Part shown: positions 33,397-42,405 of the stretch, piece after piece
Numbering within the stretch: the stretch's first letter is position 1
Layout of the letters: every line of letters starts with the position of its first letter
Source of the DNA: Chitinophagaceae bacterium UBA1930
Lineage (GTDB): Bacteria > Bacteroidota > Bacteroidia > Chitinophagales > Chitinophagaceae
DNA length: 64,000 bases
Assembly: GCA_002337145.1 (NCBI GenBank)
Contig: DDFK01000001.1
Location: forward strand, 744,001 to 808,000
Direction of reading: 5' to 3'
Program-made: the position numbers and the translations under genes
Notes under the pieces: model-generated
Seen by the model: only the letters and a program-made list of their open reading frames with translations
The model's database searches: none
What the model was told of the DNA's origin: nothing

Positions 33397-33416
33397 GTCC
33401 CGATAGTTATCGGGAC
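33397..33416. repeat. 20-nt palindrome GTCCCGATAGTTATCGGGAC, copy 1
   Basis: 9-bp arms with a 2-nt centre. An identical 20-nt copy is at 47041-47060. Short palindromes of this CCCGATA type are common between genes in Bacteroidota (from memory). Confidence 0.8.
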
Positions 33417-33452
33417 CAGTAAAGTTGATGTATATTCCATTGCTGGTTATAT

Positions 33453-33483
33453 AAAAAAAGCCACCCTTAACTGGTAGCTTTTT
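33453..33483 (-). terminator. Terminator of the tmRNA gene
   Basis: On the minus strand AAAAAGCTACC-(7 nt)-GGTGGCTTTTT with a T run, immediately after the tmRNA 3' end; one G-U pair. Confidence 0.8.
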
Positions 33484-33493
33484 AAAATAAAAG

Positions 33494-33863
33494 TGGAGCC
33501 GACCGGACTCGAACCGGTGTCCAAACAAATCCGCCATAAGCTTTCTACATGTTTAGTCCGTAATTAATTGTAGGGAAATAGCCGGGAACAGACAGACCAA
33601 TTACTTCCTTAGCTGGATAGTCTTAGGTTGCAGGCACAGCCTATTGCAACAGCATCTTTTTTTGTTTTGAGTCGGCGGCGGCACATGGAAAAAAGCTAAA
33701 CCTGTGCGGCGGCCCAAATGGTTACTTAATCACTGATTAAGCAGCCATGGCATACTGAGTATTGCCATTTGAGTTTTGTATATTCAGATTAAGGTGCTAA
33801 TTATACAACGCACCACATGCTTACACCTACAAAGAACTTTGCTGTCAAAACCAATACGGCCCC
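33494..33863 (-). ncRNA. ssrA: Transfer-messenger RNA (tmRNA)
   Basis: 370 nt. The 5' end GGGGCCGTATTGGTTTTGAC and the 3' end GGTTCGAGTCCGGTCGGCTC then CA form the tRNA-like acceptor, T-arm and discriminator A; the CCA is not encoded (the template continues CTT). The internal reading frame ends ...NSNGNTQYAMAA followed by TAA (stop at 33737-33739), the tag type expected of ssrA. It rescues stalled ribosomes by tagging unfinished proteins. A TAAGTTTG -7 box lies just upstream and a terminator downstream. Confidence 0.95.
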
Positions 33864-33876
33864 AAAAGACTGGCGG

Positions 33877-33884
33877 CAAACTTA
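33877..33884 (-). promoter_or_regulatory. -7 box of the tmRNA promoter
   Basis: Minus-strand TAAGTTTG matches the TAnnTTTG consensus, 13 nt before the tmRNA 5' end. No good TTG -33 box is seen at 19 nt. Confidence 0.6.
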
Positions 33885-34015
33885 CAATTTTTTGTTGGGG
33901 TTGTTGACTATATTTATCATCCAATCTTTCTGCACGTTCAAAAGAAAAGACAAATTATTTACCACGAAGGCACAAAGTACACGAAGTTGAAACTTCCTTT
34001 TTATTAATGCAATTT

Positions 34016-35821
34016 ATGGACACAACAACAGCTGCTGAATTTTATAAGGAACGGGTGGCAATACTTTCAAAGGAATTGGCACATTTGAAAAAAGCAAGCT
34101 CCCGTATTGCATGGATACGCTTATGCGTTTTTATTGCCACCGCATTTGCTATTTATCAATTATGGGGTAGTGGCGTTGTTTTGCTGCTATGCATTGCCCT
34201 TGCAGGTATTGCCGCGTTTCTATTTTTATTATCGCTTAACACAGACAATAAGAAGAAACAGGCAAACATGGAGCGTTTGATTTACCTGAATAAAGAAGAG
34301 ATTGAAATATTAAACCACAATTATTTACATAGAGAAACTGGAGAGCATTTCAACATACCCACACACGCCTATGCAAACGACCTGGATATTTTTGGCAAGG
34401 CTTCCTTATACCAATACATCAACAGAACCACCTCGGAACAAGGCAAGCAATTATTGGCAACGCACTTGCTTGCAGCCCAACCTACCGCTTTTATAGTACA
34501 GCAACAGGAAGCTGTTAAAGAGCTTGCGACAAAACCCGTGTGGTTGCAGCAGTTCAGTGCTTATGGGCTTAGCAATATTGTTACGCAGGCAACACAGAAG
34601 CGTATCAATCATTGGTTGCAGGAAAAACAAACCTCTTTTACATGGCGTGGCTGGCAATGGCTGGCAAATATTTATACTGCTATTACATTAACCTCTTTTG
34701 TATTGTACATAACAGATGTAATTCCCAGCAATGCATTTTATTTATTGACGTTTATCTATTTCCTATTCTCCTTTTACCAAAGCAAAAAAATACATGCCAC
34801 TTATTTGCTGCTTTCCAAAGTTGTGGATGAAGTGGCCACTTTATGGCAGCAGTTGGACTGGCTAGAGAAGGAGCCGTTTGAAAACAAGTATTTCAACGAA
34901 TTAAAACAAGGCATTCAACCAAACCAGCAAACCAGTGCAGCAACAGAGATACTTGCATTGAAAAAAATATTGGACAGGTTTGATGCTCGCCTGAATGTGT
35001 TTGCATTCTATTTCCTGAATAGTTTTTTGTTGTGGGATACCCGGCAGATGCTTGCATTAATAGATTGGAAGAAACGCAATGCAGGCTATGTAAACAAATG
35101 GTTTGATGCCATTGCTGCAACAGAAGTAACCATCAGTTTGGCAACGCTGCATTACAACCAGCCTATGTTCTGTTTCCCTGACATAAGCAACCAGCATTTT
35201 GTTTTTGAAGGAAAGGCAATTGGCCATCTTTTGATACCTGCCGCAAAAAGGGTGAGTAATTCATTTATCTTGGTCGGAACCGGCAAAACCGCACTGGTTA
35301 CGGGTTCCAACATGGGCGGCAAGAGTACTTTTTTAAGAAGTGTTGGCGTAAATACAGTGCTGGCATTGATGGGTTCGCCTGTTTGTGCCGAACGTTTTAC
35401 TATCAGCAATATTGAGCTGATGAGCAGCATGCGTATTGCAGACAACCTTGCGGAAAGTACTTCTACCTTTTATGCGGAGCTCAAAAAATTGCAGACGATT
35501 ATTGAAGCAGTAAAAGAAAACAGGAAAGTGTTTATTTTATTGGATGAGATATTGAGGGGCACCAATTCGCTGGACAGGCATACTGGCTCTAAAGCACTCA
35601 TCAAGCAACTGATACAGCAACATGCTGTAGCCATTATTGCTACGCACGATGTGGAGTTGGCCAATATGGAAAGTAATTTTCCGCAAGCCATCAGCAATTA
35701 CCATTTTGATGTGCAGGTGGCCAATGATGAACTGTATTTTGACTACAAATTAAAAGATGGCATTTGCCAGAGTTTAAATGCATCGATATTGATGCGTAAG
35801 ATTGGTATTGAGATGAATTGA
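34016..35821 (+). CDS. Membrane-anchored MutS-like ATPase (MutS domain V family)
   Basis: 601 aa from the ATG at 34016; the ATG at 34007 adds three residues. Two hydrophobic helices near the N-terminus (~30-50 and ~52-72) are followed by a charged region, a second hydrophobic pair (~215-255), then a MutS-type clamp region and the ATPase domain. Walker A is TGSNMGGKSTFLRS, Walker B ILLDEILRGTNSLDRHTG, and the final signature IATHDVELANME is intact. No mismatch-recognition N-terminal domain is present. Bacteroidota carry such shorter, membrane-linked MutS homologues; they are not the mismatch-repair MutS and their role is unclear. A single gene, divergent from tmRNA. Confidence 0.8.
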   Translation: MDTTTAAEFYKERVAILSKELAHLKKASSRIAWIRLCVFIATAFAIYQLWGSGVVLLLCIALAGIAAFLFLLSLNTDNKKKQANMERLIYLNKEEIEILNHNYLHRETGEHFNIPTHAYANDLDIFGKASLYQYINRTTSEQGKQLLATHLLAAQPTAFIVQQQEAVKELATKPVWLQQFSAYGLSNIVTQATQKRINHWLQEKQTSFTWRGWQWLANIYTAITLTSFVLYITDVIPSNAFYLLTFIYFLFSFYQSKKIHATYLLLSKVVDEVATLWQQLDWLEKEPFENKYFNELKQGIQPNQQTSAATEILALKKILDRFDARLNVFAFYFLNSFLLWDTRQMLALIDWKKRNAGYVNKWFDAIAATEVTISLATLHYNQPMFCFPDISNQHFVFEGKAIGHLLIPAAKRVSNSFILVGTGKTALVTGSNMGGKSTFLRSVGVNTVLALMGSPVCAERFTISNIELMSSMRIADNLAESTSTFYAELKKLQTIIEAVKENRKVFILLDEILRGTNSLDRHTGSKALIKQLIQQHAVAIIATHDVELANMESNFPQAISNYHFDVQVANDELYFDYKLKDGICQSLNASILMRKIGIEMN

Positions 35822-35907
35822 GTAATAAAGGGCAAATGTTTTTTGCAATAAGAGCTAAGGAGAAAAGGAGAACAAAAGAAGGCTGATCATTAATAGTTGA
35901 TTACAAT

Positions 35908-35938
35908 AAAAAGCCCCTGCTTTACAGCAAGGGCTTTT
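35908..35938 (-). terminator. Intrinsic terminator downstream of rseP
   Basis: Minus-strand AAAAGCCCTTGC-(6 nt)-GCAGGGGCTTTT followed by TATT; one G-U pair. It may also serve the converging MutS-like gene. Confidence 0.8.
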
Positions 35939-35959
35939 GAATATTCTATTAGTTGTGTA

Positions 35960-37309
35960 CTACTTAAATATCCGCCAGAAATCAAGTCCCAATGCATAGG
36001 CCATTAGTCCAAGCAACAATATCATACCTGCTGTTTGTGCATACTCCATAAACTTGTCGCTAGGCTTGCGGCCAGTAATGATTTCAAATATGCAGAACAG
36101 TGCGTGGCCGCCATCCAAACCGGGTACCGGCAGTATATTCATAAAGGCGAGGATGATGGAGAAGATGGCTGTCAATGTCCAGAAACCCTGCCAGTCCCAC
36201 TCACTACCAAAAGTATTGGCAATGCTTACCACACTGCCCAGCGAATCTTTCACCTTTACTTCTTTGGATGTGAACAAGAGTTTCAGGTTCTGGATATAGC
36301 GGTTCAATGTTTCCCAGCACTTGTTCCAGCCGGCAGGTATGGACTGTGCAAATGTGTAGGTAATATATTTGCTTCCCAACACTTCATCCATTGGCTTAAA
36401 GGCAATAAAATTATTCCCGTCCTTATCAAAATAAACTTCGGTAGAAACAGTGTCTTTTCCGTTCCTTAAAAATTTCAGCACCACGTTTTTATCCTTTGGC
36501 ACTGTAAGGTTCATTACATCTGTTGAGTAGGTAATAGCCGTATCATTAAAAGCAATCAGGGTATCGCCTTTGTGCAGGTCGCCTTTTATAATTTTTACTT
36601 TCTTCAGCACCGTATCCATAATTAAAGGATAGCGTACATAGGTAAAGCCACCAAGCTTGTTCCTGTTCAGGTTTTCAATGAAGCCTGCAGGTATGGCAAG
36701 GTTAGAGCGTTGGCCATTCCTTTCAATGGTCAGTTCCTTTGCTTGGCTCATGATTATTTCCGGACCAACAGAGCCTACTTTTTCCACAGGCTTGCCAGCA
36801 ACAGCTACAATCTTATCGCCATCCTGCATACCTATTTTTCTGGCCAGACTATCGGCATACAGACCATATTTCAAGTTTTCCATGGGCACATATTTCTCGC
36901 CCCAAACCCACATGATGCCAATAAAGATAACAATGGCCAGAACGATGTTTACAAACACACCACCTACCATAATGATCAGTCGTTGCCAGGCTGGTTTGCT
37001 TCTGAATTCATCTGGTTTGGGCGGAAGTTTCATGGCTTCTTTGTCCATGCTTTCATCTACCATTCCGGCAATTTTCACATAGCCACCAAACGGTATCCAA
37101 CCAATGCCCCATTCCGTTTCGCCAATTTTCTTTTTAAACAGGCTGAACCATGGGTTGAAGAAGAGGTAAAATTTTTCTACCCTGCATTTGAACCATTTGG
37201 CAGGAAAGTAGTGACCCAGTTCGTGCAGCACCACCAATATGGAGAATGATAAAACAAACTGCCCGGCCTTAACAGCCACCCCACCCCAATCAATCGCTAA
37301 TAATGTCAT
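35960..37309 (-). CDS. rseP: Site-2 intramembrane metalloprotease RseP
   Basis: 449 aa; the ATG at 37309 (MTLLAIDWGGVAVKAGQ) is preferred because the leader hairpin and repeat lie directly upstream; an ATG five codons earlier is unlikely. The zinc motif HELGHYFPAKWF is in the first membrane helix (residue ~31) and the second catalytic motif LPVPGLDGGHALF is in the C-terminal part. Two PDZ-like domains separate them. RseP clips membrane-anchored anti-sigma factors and signal-peptide remnants. It is downstream of dxr on the same strand, the order seen in many bacteria, but here a 258-bp gap holding a repeat element separates them. Confidence 0.93.
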   Translation of the reverse strand: MTLLAIDWGGVAVKAGQFVLSFSILVVLHELGHYFPAKWFKCRVEKFYLFFNPWFSLFKKKIGETEWGIGWIPFGGYVKIAGMVDESMDKEAMKLPPKPDEFRSKPAWQRLIIMVGGVFVNIVLAIVIFIGIMWVWGEKYVPMENLKYGLYADSLARKIGMQDGDKIVAVAGKPVEKVGSVGPEIIMSQAKELTIERNGQRSNLAIPAGFIENLNRNKLGGFTYVRYPLIMDTVLKKVKIIKGDLHKGDTLIAFNDTAITYSTDVMNLTVPKDKNVVLKFLRNGKDTVSTEVYFDKDGNNFIAFKPMDEVLGSKYITYTFAQSIPAGWNKCWETLNRYIQNLKLLFTSKEVKVKDSLGSVVSIANTFGSEWDWQGFWTLTAIFSIILAFMNILPVPGLDGGHALFCIFEIITGRKPSDKFMEYAQTAGMILLLGLMAYALGLDFWRIFK

Positions 37310-37316
37310 AATGCCT

Positions 37317-37335
37317 GTCCTCAATTAAGGAGGAC
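37317..37335 (-). promoter_or_regulatory. Hairpin at the rseP ribosome-binding region
   Basis: mRNA strand GTCCTC-CTTAATT-GAGGAC, perfect 6-bp stem ending 7 nt before the rseP ATG. GAGGA is Shine-Dalgarno-like and is paired with its complement. The arrangement matches that at gcvP. Confidence 0.6.
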
Positions 37336-37360
37336 CAACTTTTTTATTTGTAATAGTATG

Positions 37361-37407
37361 TTATCAACTTAGCACTTGGTTCAACTGCTGTTGCGTCGCA
37401 CCCATGA
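37361..37407 (-). repeat. TGGGTGCGACGC interspersed repeat, copy 2 (rseP leader)
   Basis: Minus strand: CATGGGTGCGACGCA, variable spacer, GTTGATAACATA, then TATT and an A-run leading to the hairpin. Aligned over ~100 nt with the gcvP leader. Confidence 0.75.
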
Positions 37408-37567
37408 GCTGTTAAGAATAATTGTGCTTTTATTCAAGCGTATCAACCCACCCCTTCAACAGCATTGATGCTTTGTGTTTATTGTTGCCCCTCCGAAGAG
37501 GGGATGAACATTTGTGCCAACTACATTGCATATATCAGTAGCCATTCTGCCCAAAACCTTACAGCAG

Positions 37568-38725
37568 CTACATTTCAATTAATGTGGCTGCAAAATTACG
37601 GGCCTCGCCGTCGCTTTCAAACAGCTCTTCCAATGTCGGTTTTTCAATGAATGGAATCTTGTTAATGGTACGTTCCACCATTTCTGTAATATCCAAAAAG
37701 CCTACCCTGTTACGCAAAAAAGCATACACGGCAATTTCATTGGCTGCATTCAAAATGCAGGGCATATTGCCACCTTTGTTCAGTGCTTCTATTGCCAAAG
37801 CAAGGCTCCTGAACGTGCGTAAATCGGGTTCCTCAAAAGTGAGGGTATCCGGTTTCCTGAAATCGTACCTGGGAAACTTGTTGGGTATGCGTTGCGGAAA
37901 AGCCATCGCATACTGAATGGGCAGCTTCATGTCGGGCAGGCCCATCTGTGCCTTGGTGCTTCCATCCTCAAACATCACCATGCTGTGTATGATGCTTTGC
38001 GGGTGTACCACTACCTGTATCTGCTCTGGCCGTAAATTGAACAGCCATTTTGCTTCAATCATCTCCAGCCCTTTGTTCATAAGGGTTGCAGAGTCTATGC
38101 TTATTTTTGCCCCCATGCTCCAATTGGGATGCTGCAGGGCATGGTCACGTTTTACGTTCACCAAAAAATTCGGCTTCCTTCCCCTGAAAGGGCCACCGCT
38201 TGCGGTAAGTACGATCTTTTCGATTTTGTTCCTTCCTTCTCCTACCAGGCATTGAAAAATGGCCGAGTGTTCGCTATCAACAGGAATAATGGGTATCCTT
38301 TTTTCCACCGCCTTCTGCATCACGATGTCGCCTGCCACTACCAAGGTTTCCTTGTTGGCCAATGCAATGGGTTTTGCATTTTCAATGGCCATTAAAGTTG
38401 GCTTTAAGCCCGCATAGCCAACAATGGCTGCCAGCATCATATCGTAGCAGTCCATAGCCGCCGCTTCTTCCAGGGCCTTTTCGCCTGCAAATACTTTTAC
38501 ATCGGTATGGGACAGAGCATCTTTTACTTTCTCGTATTTTTTCTCGTCGCCAATTACCACACAGTTCGGGTTAAACTGCAATGCCTGTTTCACCAGCAAT
38601 TCGTCGTTGTTCTGGGCCGTAAGTATCTCGGCCGAAAAAAGTTCGGGATTGGCTGCAACCACTTCCAGTGCCTGTGTGCCAATAGAGCCTGTGGAACCAA
38701 ATATTGCGATGCGTTTTGTTGGCAT
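37568..38725 (-). CDS. dxr: 1-deoxy-D-xylulose 5-phosphate reductoisomerase
   Basis: 385 aa, normal length. NADPH-binding GSTGSIGTQALEVV at the N-terminus; ANKETLVVAGDIVM and VDSEHSAIFQCLVGEG carry the metal and substrate residues (EHSA), and TASGGPFRGRK is the flexible loop. LMNKGLEMIEAKWLF and NAANEIAVYAFLRNR are further family blocks. It makes 2-C-methyl-D-erythritol 4-phosphate in the non-mevalonate isoprenoid route, in the cytoplasm. Confidence 0.96.
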   Translation of the reverse strand: MPTKRIAIFGSTGSIGTQALEVVAANPELFSAEILTAQNNDELLVKQALQFNPNCVVIGDEKKYEKVKDALSHTDVKVFAGEKALEEAAAMDCYDMMLAAIVGYAGLKPTLMAIENAKPIALANKETLVVAGDIVMQKAVEKRIPIIPVDSEHSAIFQCLVGEGRNKIEKIVLTASGGPFRGRKPNFLVNVKRDHALQHPNWSMGAKISIDSATLMNKGLEMIEAKWLFNLRPEQIQVVVHPQSIIHSMVMFEDGSTKAQMGLPDMKLPIQYAMAFPQRIPNKFPRYDFRKPDTLTFEEPDLRTFRSLALAIEALNKGGNMPCILNAANEIAVYAFLRNRVGFLDITEMVERTINKIPFIEKPTLEELFESDGEARNFAATLIEM

Positions 38726-38777
38726 ATTCTATGGATAAATGAAACGGGGTAAAGATAGGGGAAAGCTAAAGAATGTT

Positions 38778-40271
38778 TCAGGCTAAAAAAGGCATTAATC
38801 CATCGGCAATTTTCCTGTCGTTGCTCAGCCGTGGCACTTTGTTCTGCCCCCCAAGTTTACCAATAGATTTCATGTAATCGATGAAGCCATTCTTACGCAA
38901 TTTCCTTACCTGCAAACGTTGCAGGATGTTGCCCGTAATCAGGTCGTCATAATACACGTTTTTGGCCCTTAGGTTATCGTCCACTTTTTGAATAAACGCA
39001 TCTATATTGTCAGGTTCATTTTCAAATTCAATAAACCATTCATGGTAGCTTTTGCCTTTGCCCTGTGCAATATTGGGGGCAACGGTAAACTCCACCACTT
39101 TTATGTTTTCTTCGTTTGCAGCTTTTAGCAGTGCATATTCCACTTCTTCGCCAATTACATGTTCGCCAAAGGCGGATATAAAATGCTTCGTCCTGCCACT
39201 CACCACAATACGGTAGGGATTGGTACTTACAAATTTTACGGTATCGCCAATATTGTAACCCCACAAACCAGCATTGCTGTTGATGATGAGTGCATAGTTC
39301 TCTCCCACTTTTACATCCTGTAACGATAGTCTTGTTGGATGTTCGTTGAATATTTCGGCAGCGGGTATAAATTCATAATAAATGCCGCTGTTGGTATTCA
39401 GCAACAAGCCTTCTGCTGTTTGCGAATCCTGAAAGGCAAAAAAGCCCTCGCTTGCCGGAAAGAGTTCGAGTGTGTCTATTTTTTTACCGATGCTTTCAAA
39501 CAGTTTTGCTTTGTAGGGCTCAAAGTTTACACCGCCCTGTACCATGATGCTGAAATTGGGGAAGAGGGCGGCTATTTTCTGCTGGCTTTTTTCTGTAAGC
39601 CTGTCAAAGTACATCTGCACCCAAGGTGGTATGCCACTAATCAGCGTCATATCCTGCTGAATGGTTTCCGCAACTATTTTGTCCAGTTTTGTTTCCCAAT
39701 CTTCTATGCAGTTGGTTTCGTAGGACGGTAGCTGGTTGGTGCGTAAATACCGGGGCACATGGTGGTTTACAATACCGCTTAACCTTCCGGTTGGTATGTC
39801 TGCAACCCTTTCCAGTTCGGGGCTGCCGCTCAGGAAAATCATTTTGCCATTTGCAAAAGCGGTGTTACCTGTTTCGGCCATATAACATAACAGGGCATTG
39901 CGTGCCGTGTTGATGTGGTTGGGAATGGAGTCTTTTGTAATGGGAATGTATTTTACACCACTTGTAGTGCCGCTTGTTTTTGCAAAGTATATGGGCTTGC
40001 CTTTCCATAGCACGTTCTGCTTGCCTTCCTTTATCTGCTCTATGTATGTTTTGATCTGCTCATAGTCACGAACGGGTACAGCTTGTACAAACTCCGTGTA
40101 ATTGTTGATGTTGGTAAATTGATGGTCCCTGCCAAAAAGGGTATGCCTGCCCACTTTAAGCAAGTTGTTCAGTATGGCCTGCTGGTCTGCCACAGCATTG
40201 GCCATATTCTTTTTTACCTGTTTGTATGTGTAATTGGCAAAAGGTTTTGCCAGGAGTGATTTTAGATTCAT
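38778..40271 (-). CDS. GH3 auxin-responsive promoter family protein (acyl-adenylating type)
   Basis: 497 aa, matching the length of bacterial GH3-family proteins. The ATP-binding loop is visible as FAKTSGTTSGVKYIPIT near residue 100; the adenylating core includes LFPASEGFFAFQD and GLWGYNIGDTVKFVSTNPYRIVVSGRTKHFISAFGEHV near residue 350-390. Plant GH3 enzymes join amino acids to acyl acids through an acyl-AMP; the bacterial members are uncharacterised, so substrate is open. It lies 52 bp upstream of dxr and 41 bp downstream of a secreted hypothetical, all on the minus strand. Confidence 0.85.
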   Translation of the reverse strand: MNLKSLLAKPFANYTYKQVKKNMANAVADQQAILNNLLKVGRHTLFGRDHQFTNINNYTEFVQAVPVRDYEQIKTYIEQIKEGKQNVLWKGKPIYFAKTSGTTSGVKYIPITKDSIPNHINTARNALLCYMAETGNTAFANGKMIFLSGSPELERVADIPTGRLSGIVNHHVPRYLRTNQLPSYETNCIEDWETKLDKIVAETIQQDMTLISGIPPWVQMYFDRLTEKSQQKIAALFPNFSIMVQGGVNFEPYKAKLFESIGKKIDTLELFPASEGFFAFQDSQTAEGLLLNTNSGIYYEFIPAAEIFNEHPTRLSLQDVKVGENYALIINSNAGLWGYNIGDTVKFVSTNPYRIVVSGRTKHFISAFGEHVIGEEVEYALLKAANEENIKVVEFTVAPNIAQGKGKSYHEWFIEFENEPDNIDAFIQKVDDNLRAKNVYYDDLITGNILQRLQVRKLRKNGFIDYMKSIGKLGGQNKVPRLSNDRKIADGLMPFLA

Positions 40272-40312
40272 GCCTCAAATCTTGAAGCACCAACTGTTGC
40301 TGATGCCGATTG

Positions 40313-41161
40313 TTAATTGTAGGTGTATTCCATAAAGCCCAGTACATGCCTGGCTTTGTCAAAGCAAACTTCTTTTGCCTTAAAGCCTTTTTCGTTGTAG
40401 CTGTACTTCCATACAAGGTAGTTGGATCCACCAGTTCTCACCTGTGTCATTTTTGTAAGCTTACCATCGGCATCGTATTCGTACAAACAGTCGGGAAGCA
40501 TCTTGCCATTGTCTTGGTTGTACCTTACAATATCCGTAACCCTGTTGCTTGCATCAAAATAATAGTAGTAGGTTTCTTTTATATAATCAACACCGTTGGC
40601 CTTGTTCCTTTTTCTCCATTGCTCAATGCCCGGGTTGCCTTTTTCATCGTACACCAGAATGATCCTGGTGGTATCGGTACCGTTTTTAATTTTCAGCATC
40701 TGTTCAGGTTGTCCCTTGCTGTTGTATTGCCATACATGCATTTCGCTTTGGTAGCCATTAATGGTGGTATCAAAGCTAACAGAGGCAATACTTTGCAGCT
40801 TTCCGGCTTCATCGTACACGTAGTCAACCGTGGTGGTTACGTTAACGGACCTTTCTTCTGTTTTGCTGATGCGGCCATTTTCGTAATAGCTTGTCAACTC
40901 GGAACTCACGCCATCGGATGTTGATGTGGCAGTGGTCATTGTTTTGCCATCGCTGCTCAGTTCCTGCAATACCGAAAAGCCTTCCGCAACTTCGTTATTG
41001 GCATCTTTGCTAATGGCTTTTACCTTTCTTATTTTGTTGCTGCGTAGCTGTTTGTAATTGGTATTGGTTTGTTGGTTGGCAACAATATCGTTGTAATAGT
41101 ATTGTGCATGGGCCATTACTATAAAACCAGTGAGTATAATAAAGAGGATTGTTTTTTTCAT
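40313..41161 (-). CDS. Secreted protein with YD-like repeats, hypothetical
   Basis: 282 aa with a signal peptide (MKKTILFIILTGFIVMAHAQ). The body contains repeated motifs resembling YD/Rhs-like repeats: YENGRISKTEERS, YVYDEAGKLQSIASV, YNSKGQPEQMLKI, VYDEKGNPGIEQWRKR, YYFDASNRVTDIVRY, YEYDADGKLTKMTQV and YSYNEKGFKAKEV, about one every 30 residues. Such repeats build extended beta structures. No toxin domain follows. I do not know its role. It is upstream of the GH3-family gene on the same strand. Confidence 0.75.
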   Translation of the reverse strand: MKKTILFIILTGFIVMAHAQYYYNDIVANQQTNTNYKQLRSNKIRKVKAISKDANNEVAEGFSVLQELSSDGKTMTTATSTSDGVSSELTSYYENGRISKTEERSVNVTTTVDYVYDEAGKLQSIASVSFDTTINGYQSEMHVWQYNSKGQPEQMLKIKNGTDTTRIILVYDEKGNPGIEQWRKRNKANGVDYIKETYYYYFDASNRVTDIVRYNQDNGKMLPDCLYEYDADGKLTKMTQVRTGGSNYLVWKYSYNEKGFKAKEVCFDKARHVLGFMEYTYN

Positions 41162-41277
41162 GGTCTGTCAAAATTCAGCTTCAAATGTAACAACAGGTTC
41201 ATCAACATACAAAAACAACTGCACAATGTTGTTGATGCTTTGCAAGAGTTCTGTATTTTTAGCCCAACATTAACAAG

Positions 41278-42399
41278 GTGAGTCATTTAAAAGAAAGAAA
41301 GGAAAAAGTTTGTCTAAACTGCGGTGCCGCCATTTATGGCCGTTACTGCCATGTTTGCGGGCAGGAAAATATTGAGACCAAAGAAAGCTTCTGGCATTTG
41401 GTTACGCATTTCGTTTACGACATCACGCATTTTGATGGCAAATTTTTCAGTACCATCAAGTACCTGTTGTTCAGGCCAGGCTATCTCTCCAATGAATATC
41501 TAAGGGGCCGCAGGGCCAGTTACCTGCATCCTATTAAACTGTATGTTTTTACTTCTGCATTTTTTTTCCTGATCTTTTTTAGTTTTTATAAAGAAACAGA
41601 ACTTGTTGAAAAGAAAGGTTCTTCATCAGAGAATGTTGCCAGTATTATTGAAAATCTGCAACAAAAGAAAGCAGCATATGAAGGCAGCATACAAGTAAAA
41701 GCCATACCCGCCGCAACAGTTACTGTTTTGAAAAAAAAGATAGCAATAATTGATAGCAATATTGCCTTATTGCAGCGGGACTCGACATTTAAAAAGAAAA
41801 TTATAGCGGACGATGAAGAACTTCCCGATCTTCCTTTAAGTTCTGATAAACAGAAATACACATCCATTGCTGCATATGATTCAATACAAAACACCCTGCC
41901 AAAAGATGAAAGGGACGGATTTATTATCCGCACCATTAGAAAATTGGATATAAAAAAACAACTGAAATATGGCGACAACAAAAAAGCTTACTGGGAAAAT
42001 CTAAAGGAAAACTTCATTCACCATTTTCCGCAACTGCTCTTTACTTCGCTGCCATTGTTTGCCTTAATGCTACAATTGCTGTATGTACGCCAGAAAAGGT
42101 TCTATTACATGAACCATGCAATATTTGTGATACACCTGTATTGCGGCACTTTTATTATCCTGCTATTGCGTTTATGGATTGGCAGCATCTTTCATTGGTT
42201 CCATGCCGTGATACCCGGGTTTTTAAGGGCAATCATCTTTTTTGCAACCATGCTTTATTGGTACAAATCGTTTAGGAATTTTTATGAACAGCGAAGGGGC
42301 AAAACCATTCTTAAGTTTATTATACTCATGTTCCTTACTTGTTTTCTAATGGTTTTTCTATTTGTAGCCTTTGGTATTTTTTCAGTATTCTCTATTTAA
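41278..42399 (+). CDS. DUF3667 membrane protein with N-terminal zinc-ribbon-like motif
   Basis: 373 aa from a GTG start (41278). The N-terminal CLNCGAAIYGRYCHVCGQ (CxxC...CxxC) looks like a small zinc ribbon, followed by ESFWHLVTHFVYDITHFDGKFFSTIKYLLFRPGYLSNEYLRGRR ASYLHPIKLYVFTSAFFF, the family signature (split here for length). Several membrane helices are at the first third and the C-terminus (~85-105, ~255-275, ~285-310, ~330-365), with a charged soluble segment in between. Function unknown. It begins a three-gene run with mazG (6 bp later) and the kinase. Confidence 0.8.
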   Translation: MSHLKERKEKVCLNCGAAIYGRYCHVCGQENIETKESFWHLVTHFVYDITHFDGKFFSTIKYLLFRPGYLSNEYLRGRRASYLHPIKLYVFTSAFFFLIFFSFYKETELVEKKGSSSENVASIIENLQQKKAAYEGSIQVKAIPAATVTVLKKKIAIIDSNIALLQRDSTFKKKIIADDEELPDLPLSSDKQKYTSIAAYDSIQNTLPKDERDGFIIRTIRKLDIKKQLKYGDNKKAYWENLKENFIHHFPQLLFTSLPLFALMLQLLYVRQKRFYYMNHAIFVIHLYCGTFIILLLRLWIGSIFHWFHAVIPGFLRAIIFFATMLYWYKSFRNFYEQRRGKTILKFIILMFLTCFLMVFLFVAFGIFSVFSI

Positions 42400-42405
42400 T
42401 TAGTT

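Noticed and set aside
37488..37503. CCCCTC-cgaa-GAGGGG hairpin as terminator of dxr
   Set aside because: A perfect stem but no T tract follows it on either strand; left as an unexplained short hairpin.
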